This document shows, in pieces, positions 1 to 7,800 of a stretch of 64,000 bases of DNA (positions are counted from its first letter, which is position 1; every line of letters starts with the position of its first letter). The stretch comes from G963923955 sp963923955 (GTDB lineage: Bacteria; Pseudomonadota; Gammaproteobacteria; Eutrophobiales; Eutrophobiaceae): contig OZ000552.1 in assembly GCA_963923955.1 (NCBI GenBank), forward strand, positions 1,798,001 through 1,862,000, given 5' to 3'. The notes below the pieces were generated by a model. That model saw only the letters and a list, made by a program, of their open reading frames with translations, did not search any database and was not told the origin of the DNA. The position numbers and the translations under genes were made by a program.

Positions 1-10
1 GTCATCACTG

Positions 11-31
11 CTTGTGCGCAGTGCGCACAAG
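11..31. promoter_or_regulatory. perfect inverted repeat upstream of tas-like gene
   Basis: Arms CTTGTGCGCA and TGCGCACAAG flank a single G, giving a perfect 10-bp dyad about 85 bp before the reductase start. The symmetry and position suit a dimeric repressor operator, but a hairpin at the end of an upstream transcript is equally possible. No regulator is visible in the window. Confidence 0.35.
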
Positions 32-115
32 CGTCTTCCGTCCTCTGATCCCGGTTTATCTTGTCGGCGATTCCCTTTATGATCTTGCGCCTTGCCTTAA
101 CTCTTGGAGATACAC

Positions 116-1159
116 ATGAAATACCGACAACTGGGACAGAGCGATATTCGTGTCAGCCTGATCTGCCTGGGCTCAATGACCTGGGGCAGCCGCAATAGTG
201 AAGCAGAAGGCCATGCCCAGCTTGACTATGCCGTGGATGCCGGGGTCAATTTTATCGACACCGCGGAGATGTACCCCTTTCCGGCCACGAAAGAAACGCA
301 TGGCGATACCGAGGCCATTATCGGCAACTGGCTAAAAAAACGCCCGCAGCGGGATCAGTTGATCATTGCCAGCAAGATCGTCCCATCGGCCGAATACCTC
401 TCCCATATCCGCGCCGGCAGGAACTGCCTGGATAAGAGAAACATTGAGAGTGCCGTGAATGCCAGCCTGCAACGGCTACAGACAGACTATATCGATCTCT
501 ACCAGATCCACTGGCCGGAACGGGACACCAATTATTTTAGCCAGCTGGATTATTTTCATGCACCGGAAAAAGACGGGGTGCCCATAGAAGAGACGCTGCA
601 GGCCCTGGGGGAGATGGTAGCAAGCGGCAAGGTGCGCCATATCGGCATCTCCAACGAGACGCCTTGGGGCGTGGCGGAATATCTGCGGGTGGCCGAGCGG
701 CTGGCGCTGCCGCGCATCGTCAGCATCCAGAATCCGTACAGCCTCTTGAACCGCACCTTCGAGATCGGCCTGGCGGAGTTTGCCCATCGTGAGGCTGTCG
801 GGCTGCTGGCCTATTCCCCATTAGGCTTTGGCGCCTTAAGCGGCAAGTATCTTGACAATCAAAAACCCGAAGGTGCGCGGCTGACCTTATTCGGCAAGGA
901 ATACCCGCGCTATTCCGGTGATTTGGGAGTCAGCACCGCCGCCCGCTATACCCGGCTCGCCCATGAATACGAATTGCCCCCGGCACAGATGGCGCTGGCC
1001 TTTGTCCATTCCCGCCCCTTTGTAACCAGCACCATCATCGGTGCCACCGGCATGGAACAATTAGCCGCCAACATCGCCAGCATTGATGTGGAATTGCCGA
1101 AGGCCCTGCTGAAAGAAATTCAAAAGATCCATAGCAGACAGCCAAACCCTTGTCCCTGA
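116..1159 (+). CDS. tas: Tas-like aldo/keto reductase
   Basis: NADPH-dependent oxidoreductase of the aldo/keto reductase superfamily, 347 residues, the length of E. coli Tas. The Tas signature is visible near the N-terminus: a GSMTWG stretch, then AQLDYAVDAGVNFIDTAEMY, which carries the catalytic Asp and Tyr. The catalytic Lys lies in IIASKIV and the His in YQIHWPER. I start at the ATG at 116 because GGAG at 106-109 is well spaced for it; an in-frame TTG at 104 lies too close to that site. purB follows after 13 bp, so the two are probably co-transcribed. The physiological substrate of Tas proteins is not well defined. Confidence 0.9.
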   Translation: MKYRQLGQSDIRVSLICLGSMTWGSRNSEAEGHAQLDYAVDAGVNFIDTAEMYPFPATKETHGDTEAIIGNWLKKRPQRDQLIIASKIVPSAEYLSHIRAGRNCLDKRNIESAVNASLQRLQTDYIDLYQIHWPERDTNYFSQLDYFHAPEKDGVPIEETLQALGEMVASGKVRHIGISNETPWGVAEYLRVAERLALPRIVSIQNPYSLLNRTFEIGLAEFAHREAVGLLAYSPLGFGALSGKYLDNQKPEGARLTLFGKEYPRYSGDLGVSTAARYTRLAHEYELPPAQMALAFVHSRPFVTSTIIGATGMEQLAANIASIDVELPKALLKEIQKIHSRQPNPCP

Positions 1160-1172
1160 ACAATCTATATCC

Positions 1173-2552
1173 ATGCAACTGGATCCGCTAAGCGCCATCT
1201 CGCCCATTGATGGGCGCTATGCTCACAAGACTAAAAGTCTGCGCGCGATCTTCAGCGAATACGGCCTGATACAGCGGCGCGTCCTCGTTGAGGTGCGCTG
1301 GTTACAGGCATTGGCTGAGCACCCGCAGATCGAGGAAGTGCCGCGTTTAAGCCCGGCGGCGGATGCGCTACTCAATGGCCTTGTCGATGACTTTTCACTG
1401 GCAGACGGGCGGCGAATCAAGGCCATCGAGAAAACGAGCAACCACGATGTCAAGGCCGTTGAATATTTCTTGAAAGAAAAGGTCGCAGATAATGAGGAGC
1501 TTTCAAGCGTCTCGGAGTTTTTTCATTTTGGCTGTACCTCCGAAGACATCAATAACCTAAGCCATGCCATGATGCTGGCAGATGCCCGGCGGTGCCTGTT
1601 GCCGGAAGCGGATGCGTTGATGCAGGCCCTGGCCGCGATGGCGGATGCACAAGCGGCGCAGCCCATGTTGTCCCGGACGCATGGACAGGCCGCCTCGCCG
1701 ACCACGCTGGGCAAGGAAATAGCGCTCTTTGTGCATCGCCTCCAGGCGCAGCTACGCCAATTCAAAGACATCCGCATCCTGGGCAAGATGAACGGTGCGG
1801 TGGGGAATTTTAATGCCCATCTCGTCGGCTATCCGGACATCAACTGGATACAGCTCTCCAGGGGCTTTGTCGAATCCTTAGGAATTGACTGGAACCCGCA
1901 CACCACCCAGATAGAGCCGCATGATTATATGGCGGAATATTTTCATGCCCTGGCGCGGCTTAACACGATCCTGATCGACCTGTGCCGGGATCTGTGGGGC
2001 TATATCGCCTTGGGCTATTTCCGGCAAAGGGCTATCGCCGCGGAGGCCGGGTCTTCGACCATGCCGCATAAGGTCAACCCCATTGATTTTGAAAATGCCG
2101 AAGGCAATCTCGGCATCGCCAACAGCCTGCTCCTGCACTTGGCCGAGAAACTGCCCGTATCACGCTGGCAACGGGACCTCACTGATTCTACCGCCATACG
2201 TAATATGGGCACAGCCATTGCCCATTGCCTGATCGCCTGGCAGGCGCTTCTTCAAGGCATCGGTAAGCTGGAAGTAAATGCGGAGAAAATAAATCAGGAT
2301 CTGGATCATGCCTGGGAGGTGTTGGCCGAGGCGATCCAGACCGTGATGCGCCGTTACGGGATTAAAGCACCCTATGAACAGCTCAAAAGCCTGACCCGCG
2401 GCCAGCGCATAGATAAACATCGCCTGCATGGCTTTATCAATCACCTGGATATTCCGGATGAGGCCAGGCAATCCCTCCTGGCCTTAGCCCCCGGCAGCTA
2501 TATCGGCAATGCCGTAGAACAGGCACGGAAAATCATCGCTGCTTTGCAATAG
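1173..2552 (+). CDS. purB: adenylosuccinate lyase
   Basis: Purine biosynthesis enzyme that cleaves SAICAR and adenylosuccinate with release of fumarate. The 459 residues match the E. coli-type PurB (about 456). The fumarase/aspartase-superfamily signature SSTMPHKVNP is present near residue 295, with the mobile catalytic-loop serines just before it. The other catalytic signatures TSNHDVKAVEYFLK and SRTHGQAASPTTLGKE are also seen. The N-terminus (LSAISPIDGRY) fits PurB. It lies 13 bp after the Tas-like gene and 2-11 bp before the next small gene, so it is probably the middle of a three-gene transcript. No frameshift is seen. Confidence 0.97.
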   Translation: MQLDPLSAISPIDGRYAHKTKSLRAIFSEYGLIQRRVLVEVRWLQALAEHPQIEEVPRLSPAADALLNGLVDDFSLADGRRIKAIEKTSNHDVKAVEYFLKEKVADNEELSSVSEFFHFGCTSEDINNLSHAMMLADARRCLLPEADALMQALAAMADAQAAQPMLSRTHGQAASPTTLGKEIALFVHRLQAQLRQFKDIRILGKMNGAVGNFNAHLVGYPDINWIQLSRGFVESLGIDWNPHTTQIEPHDYMAEYFHALARLNTILIDLCRDLWGYIALGYFRQRAIAAEAGSSTMPHKVNPIDFENAEGNLGIANSLLLHLAEKLPVSRWQRDLTDSTAIRNMGTAIAHCLIAWQALLQGIGKLEVNAEKINQDLDHAWEVLAEAIQTVMRRYGIKAPYEQLKSLTRGQRIDKHRLHGFINHLDIPDEARQSLLALAPGSYIGNAVEQARKIIAALQ

Positions 2553-2563
2553 CGGTGCCAACC

Positions 2564-3076
2564 ATGATCGCCTTTGACAAATATCAACTGGGAGAGACGG
2601 CGGCAGATATCGACATCGACAGCGCCGAGCACCAGCGCCTTGCCGCCTTGGCGATGGTCAGGCAGGCGCACAGCATGATTGCCATCATCAGCCGCAAGCT
2701 CGACCCGCATGCCTATAGCACGCCTGAGTTTGTCGAGGCCCTTAAGCAGTTGGTGCTCAACCATCGCCGCGCACGGGTGCGCATTATCGTCTTTGAAGCG
2801 CAGCTGATCCGGCGCCGCGGCCATCTGTTGTTGGACCTGTCCGGCAAACTGTCCAGCTTTATCGAATTGCGCAAGGCTGATGTGCAATATAAAAACTTCA
2901 ATCAATCATTGCTGCTGGTGGATAATACGGCTTATCTGTTGCGCCTGAGCGCGGAGCGTTATGAGGGCCGGGTCAACTTCAATGATAAACGCCAGACAAA
3001 GGCGCTGGCTGAGTTGTTCGAAGAGATGTGGGCCAAATCCGGGCCTGACCCAAATCTACGACGCATGAATTTATGA
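2564..3076 (+). CDS. conserved protein next to purB, phospholipase-D-like fold suspected
   Basis: About 170 residues, soluble, without signal peptide or membrane helix. The pattern is an N-terminal helix, RARVRIIVFEAQLIRRRGH and a later FNQSLLLVDNTAYLLR strand. This alternation resembles a half phospholipase-D-like domain without a recognisable HKD motif. It starts 11 bp after purB (an in-frame GTG at 2555 is a possible earlier start) and is probably co-transcribed with it. The function is not known to me; the PLD-like comparison is inference from secondary-structure pattern only. Confidence 0.6.
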   Translation: MIAFDKYQLGETAADIDIDSAEHQRLAALAMVRQAHSMIAIISRKLDPHAYSTPEFVEALKQLVLNHRRARVRIIVFEAQLIRRRGHLLLDLSGKLSSFIELRKADVQYKNFNQSLLLVDNTAYLLRLSAERYEGRVNFNDKRQTKALAELFEEMWAKSGPDPNLRRMNL

Positions 3077-3158
3077 AAAAACATGGCTCTGTTGCTCGTT
3101 TGAAAAAGGCGTCAAGCAACAGGACATCGCAGGGCATGTTTCATGCCAACCCAACCGC

Positions 3159-3213
3159 CGTCATTCCCCGTGTCAGGCACGGGGTGGGCTATTCCTGGCT
3201 TGACCGGCAATCC
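3159..3213. repeat. palindromic intergenic repeat (GTCATTCC family)
   Basis: A CGTCATTCCCCGTG / CACGGGG dyad is followed by an ATTCCTGGCTTGACC half-element. It is the first of many such elements in the window. A 71-codon ORF over this stretch is only the translation of the repeat and is not annotated as a gene. Confidence 0.8.
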
Positions 3214-3308
3214 ACCCAAAATAATTGCGCAGCAATCCCACTAACCTGCTATAATCGTCCCAACACGCAAAGCCACTTTATAAGCTAGGATAAGAGCAGA
3301 AAACACCT

Positions 3309-3884
3309 ATGGCACACGCCACCTTTGACACCTTGCAGTTCACCGAGACCTTAAAGGCCGCCGGTATTCCTGAGCATCAGGCCAGGGCAGAGGTACAGGC
3401 CATCAGCTTGGCCTTCAATCAAGTCATAGAAAAGCAAGTAGCGACCAAGACCGACATCTCCAGCGTCAAGGAAGAGCTATCCACTGTCAGAGAAGACCTT
3501 AAGGAAGACATCTCTGCGGTTAGGGAAGAACTCTATACCGTCAAGGAAGAACTCAAAGAAGACATCTCTGCGGTTAAGGAAGAACTCAAAGAAGACATCT
3601 CTGCGGTTAAGGAAGAACTCAAAGAAGACATCTCTGCGGTTAGGAAAGAACTCTCTGTCGTCAAGGAAGAGGTTAAAGAAGACATTTATGAACTAAAGGC
3701 CAGCATTGAAGCTAACAATGCCAAGTTGAATGGCAGAATCGACACCCTCGACAAAGAGTTGAACGGCAAGATCGATGCGAGTGATGCCAAACTCACCGGC
3801 CGGATGAACCTGATACACTGGATGCTGGGCTTTAACCTCATTCTCACGATGGGCATACTCTGGAAGCTGTTCGTGCCGGCGTAA
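3309..3884 (+). CDS. DUF1640-like coiled-coil protein with C-terminal membrane anchor
   Basis: 191 residues. The N-terminal FDTLQFTETLKAAGIP...QARAEVQAIS and the VATKTDI motif match the small coiled-coil family that includes DUF1640/CCDC90-like proteins. Residues about 50-130 are charged coiled coil dominated by near-identical EDISAVKEELK units. The tail WMLGFNLILTMGILWKLF is a single membrane helix. The protein most likely oligomerises with the coil on one face of the inner membrane. No biochemical role can be assigned. Related small proteins occur at 4374, 21932 and 27921 in this window. Confidence 0.75.
   Translation: MAHATFDTLQFTETLKAAGIPEHQARAEVQAISLAFNQVIEKQVATKTDISSVKEELSTVREDLKEDISAVREELYTVKEELKEDISAVKEELKEDISAVKEELKEDISAVRKELSVVKEEVKEDIYELKASIEANNAKLNGRIDTLDKELNGKIDASDAKLTGRMNLIHWMLGFNLILTMGILWKLFVPA
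3504..3660 (+). repeat. in-frame 33-bp tandem repeats in coiled-coil gene
   Basis: The phrase GAAGACATCTCTGCGGTTA begins at 3504, 3558, 3591 and 3624. The last three are spaced exactly 33 bp (11 codons) and the first interval is 54 bp (18 codons = 11+7). These steps fit hendecad and heptad periods of a coiled coil, so gain or loss of units would lengthen or shorten the rod without breaking the frame. Confidence 0.85.
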
Positions 3885-4099
3885 TGCCCTCATTTCCCAA
3901 TAATCACTAACCTTTAAGGAGCCGAACTGACAAAAAACACACAAGCCACAGCGTCATCCCCCCGCTATTATTTGGCTCATCGCCCTAAGTTTTTGTGCTA
4001 TACTGGCCGCAAAGCAAAGACCCCAAATTGGAGAGGAATTGCCATGATTGATACCAACACCCCGCCATGCCACCGCATTCGCACTTGCGAGGCCGGGCC

Positions 4100-4351
4100 A
4101 TGAGCGGAACTGCCCTGTATCGCGCCCTGGTCTCTGCCGGGGCGCCGGAGGACGAAGCCAAAGAGGCCAGCGATGGTATTGATAGCAGGTTCAGCGACAC
4201 CTTCAATACCATTGATGCGCGCCTGAACAGACTGGAGGCCGCAGTCACTGAGTTGCAAGTCACGGTCGCCAAGCTGCAAGTAACCAACAAGTTGAACCTG
4301 GCCGTGAGCCTGGCTATCCTGCTATTCATCCTAAAATTATCCTTTGCCTAA
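4100..4351 (+). CDS. small membrane-anchored coiled-coil protein (ALYRALVxAG type)
   Basis: 83 residues. The N-terminus MSGTALYRALVSAG, the following AKEASDGIDSR, a short coil (RLNRLEAAVTELQVTVAKLQ) and a C-terminal helix (LNLAVSLAILLFILKLSF) define it. I chose the ATG at 4100 because a GAGG ribosome-binding site precedes it and because the paralogue at 29234-29431 starts at the same residue; an in-frame ATG at 4067 is less likely. It sits between two other coiled-coil membrane proteins. Function unknown. Confidence 0.65.
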   Translation: MSGTALYRALVSAGAPEDEAKEASDGIDSRFSDTFNTIDARLNRLEAAVTELQVTVAKLQVTNKLNLAVSLAILLFILKLSFA

Positions 4352-4373
4352 GCCTTAACAGGAAGCCATCCCC

Positions 4374-4575
4374 ATGACGAATGCGTTCTTCAAACGCCAG
4401 GATTCCGGCCTCTCCCGTGAACAGGTGGAAGCCATCACCGAATACATTGACCAGGGGGTTGCGACCAAGGCCGACATCGAACGCCTGGAAGGCAGACTCA
4501 ACAACATCACCTGGATGCTCGGTGTCTTAAGTCGCCGGCGTTGCCAGCCTGGTGATGAAAGCCTTCTTCGGCTAG
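4374..4575 (+). pseudogene. small coiled-coil membrane protein, frameshifted before its membrane helix
   Basis: Reads as a normal family member (EAITEYIDQG, VATKADIERLEGRLNNITWMLGVL) until about 4530. The frame then continues with an unrelated basic tail to 4625. One base over, the sequence reads AGVASLVMKAFFG and stops at 4573-4575, which is the expected short hydrophobic C-terminal helix after WMLG. A single-base loss near 4530 therefore probably separates the coil from its anchor. Either this is a real mutation or a sequencing indel. Confidence 0.6.
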
Positions 4576-4636
4576 ACACCCGAATACTTGACTGCTACAA
4601 TCCTTTAAGAAAACTCCATCAATGAGGACAACAACC

Positions 4637-4811
4637 ATGACTACCAATACGCCTACGCCTCGCTTATCCGCCCTGTTTGCCGCCCTGACGCTCGCCCGTA
4701 CCCGCCGTCTGCTGGGTGCGTTTCCCCTGTTTGCGGCCATCGGCCTAACCCCCCCCCCCCCCCCCCCCCCCCCCCGCAGAATCAAGGGCTTATGGGGTAT
4801 TTGGCCTTCTC
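4637..4811 (+). CDS. leader ORF of the large adhesin, interrupted by poly-C tract
   Basis: The ATG at 4637 has GAGG about 9 bases upstream, a better start than the ATG at 4812, which lacks a Shine-Dalgarno. The leader encodes MTTNTPTPRLSALFAALTLA followed by basic and hydrophobic stretches and then polyproline from the C tract. With 27 C the frame runs past the adhesin frame and ends near 4996. With 26 (or 23, 29) C it would continue through AESRAYGVFGLLMRGF into the adhesin ORF. The leader would then be an unusually long N-terminal extension of about 58 residues ahead of a conventional signal peptide. Confidence 0.5.
4749..4775 (+). repeat. poly-C tract, 27 nt, at 5' end of adhesin gene
   Basis: An uninterrupted run of 27 C lies between a well-placed start codon (4637) and the signal peptide of the large adhesin. 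Such tracts mutate by slipped-strand mispairing. Frame arithmetic shows the leader and adhesin frames differ by one base at this length. Confidence 0.9.
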
Positions 4812-7800
4812 ATGCGCGGTTTCAGGGAGTGCATCGTGCGCTGCCTGAGTCTGGGCGGCCTCCCCGCCCTCACCCTCGCCGCGCTCACCTTAGCCCTCGC
4901 GGCCCTCCCCCTCCCCGCCCTTGCGCAGGCGCAGGCGGTGCAGTGTGGGACGCAAGCAGCGCCTTTAGACTGCACCATCAACACCGACCTGGGTGACCAG
5001 ACAAGTGAAGACCGCAACAACGCCACCATCACGCTGGCCGCCCCCGGCAGCATCACTTTGAGTAGTGCTTCTACATATTCCACTGCCATCCTCATGCAAG
5101 GGGCCGCGGCCACCTTCCGCATGACCGGCGGCAGGATCAACCTGACCGATGATACTTACGCGGAAACAGCCGTTGAAATGACCGGCACCAAGGCCACGGT
5201 GGCACTCAGCGGCGGCACGATCACCCTCGGCGGGGGGGACGGTGATGTCGGCATTTACCTGACCGCCGCCGGCGACCACCTCGACGATGACCCGAACACG
5301 CAAGAGGATGAGTCCGCCGCCAGCACGCACCGCATCACCATAGGCGAGAACGCCACCATCACCAGCGCAGCAGAGAGTATCACCGCCATCTTTGTGCGGG
5401 ACAACAGAACCAGCAGCAGCCATGTCGATATCGACATCGCCGGCTCGATCACCCTGACGGGTAGTGATTCCGATGCCATCTATATTGACGATAACGTAGG
5501 GGCCGTGTCCCTCACGGTGCGTGGCACGATCAGCGCCTCTGGACAAAGTTCCTACGCCATCCGCAACCGCGGCAACATCCCGCTGACCCTCACCCTGCAA
5601 GACGGGGCGGACATTCGCGGCGACATCTTGACCGGCAACCGCAACGACAGCGTGCGCCTGGAAGGCAACGCCAAGCTGGACGGCCTACTCAACCTGGGCG
5701 GCGGGAATGACACGCTGACCCTGGCCGGGGACATTGTCTTCGCATCAGGGCGGCTGGACTCCATCTCGGGCTGGGAAGCCTTGATCTTGCGAGACAGTGC
5801 CCGCATCACCGCCACCGGCGACCGCGCCCGCGCCGTCGAGCTACGCACCGACAACACCCGCATGACCCTGCAGGACAATGCTTCCATCACCGCCACCGGC
5901 GAGCGCACCCGTGCCGTGCGCCTGGTGAACACCACAGGCGTCCGCATTGACATGGAAGGCGGTAGCATCCGCACTTCTGGCGCAGCCGGTGCGGCGGACG
6001 GCGGCAAGCTGGCCTATGGCATCTCCGACACGCCCAACGCCTCCGGCACGATCATCTCCATGACGGGCGGCACGATCAGCACCAACGGCCTGTGGGCGAA
6101 CCCCATCAAGATAGCGGGCGATAACGCCGCAGTGGATATCTTCGGCGGCAAGATTGAGACCGAATTTAAGGATTCCATCGGCGTCCTCATCGACAAGCAG
6201 TCCGACGGCACCTTCTTGCAAATCGGCGGAACAGCCGCCATTGAGACGGCCGAGGAAGGCTCGCACGGCGTGCAGCTGGCCGGCCTCAATGTGCAAGCGA
6301 ACATCAGCGGCGGCACGATTACTACCGCCGGCGATGAGGCCGATGGCCTGCGCGCCTATGCCGCCCGGCCGAACAATGCGGACTTGAAAAACACCAAAAT
6401 AGACATCTTCAGCGGCGCCATCACCACCCGCGGCGCAGATGCCCACGGCCTGGTCATCTTTGGCCAAGGCGCCGCCGCCAACGACAACATCCACAAGCTC
6501 ACCATCAACGGCGGCACGATTCGCACCTTCGGCACGGGCTCGCACGGCGTTGTCGTCCCCGGTGCGGACAATGGTGACCCGAACAAGCCCAACTACGTGG
6601 CCGCGGACAACGATGCGAAGGTGGCGCTGAAACTGGGCGGCACCATCAACGCCGGCGGGGCTGGCATCCAGATCGGCGATGGCGCCGGCCGTCCCAACGT
6701 GGACAACGAGATCGAACTCACCATCGCCGGCCCGGTGAGCAGAGATGTTGAAGCCTTTGCCGCCCAGAACCTGACGATTGACTTACAACAAGGCGCGGTC
6801 ATCGACGGCGTGATCGATCTGGGCGAGGGCAACCATCGCGTAAGCCTCTCTGGCCAGGACGACCCCGCCACAGACAACATCAACGAGGCCGCCCAGGTGA
6901 ACAACTCCATCTTGCTGGGCGCCGGCGATGCCGTGGTGCAGCTCAGCGGCGATGCGGTGGTGACCAGAACCATCGGCGGCGGCGGCAACAGCGGCCACCG
7001 CCAGATCACCTTGTCAGACAATGCCAAGGTCGGTACCGGTGCGGGCGATGCCATCAGTGCCCCCAGTATAGATCGCCTGACGCTTGTGCTGAACGATGCC
7101 GCCCTCGTGGATGGTAACGTAACTAGCCTTGCCCAAAACAACAGCCTCACCCTGAACGACAGCGCCCGTGTCAGCGGCAGAATAAGTGGCGATCTTGGCG
7201 ATGACATCCTCACCCTGAACGACAGCGCCCGTGTCACTGGCAACATCAGCACCAGCAATGGCGATGACACCCTCACCCTGAGCGGTAGCGCGCAAATCGG
7301 CGGCGTCCTCACTGGCGGTACCGGGGATGACCACCTCAACTACAGCGGCCCGTCCGCGCAGCAGGCGGGTTATGCCAGTGCCGTTTCCATCACCCTCGCC
7401 GGCCGCACCCCGCAGGGCTTCCAGGCCAGCAGCGCCACCGGCATCACTGGCCAGAATGCCGACGGCAACGCCTTTGTTGGCATCGACAAACTCACCGGCA
7501 GCGCCCAGTCGGACACCTTAACCGGCGCCGATGCCGCGGCCAGCTGGTTCCTGGGCGCCAGCCCCACGCGCTACAACTTAGTCGCCGGCGGCAGCCTGGA
7601 ATTCAGTGCCTTTGAAAACCTCATCGGTGGCAGCGCCGCAGATGCCTTCAGCTTATCCAGCGCCTTCACCGCCAACTTAAGCGGTGGCGGCGGCGATGAC
7701 ACCTTCACCTTCTCCAGTGGGGCTAATTTGACCGGCGACTTGGATGGCGGCGATGGCGATGACACCTTCACCTTCACCGGCAACGGCCAGGTGACCGGCA

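Noticed and set aside
3073..3288. 71-codon plus-strand ORF
   Set aside because: It translates a palindromic intergenic repeat; no ribosome-binding site or domain.
6593..7339. 248-codon antisense ORF opposite the adhesin passenger
   Set aside because: High-GC shadow of repeated codons; the sense frame has clear protein repeats.
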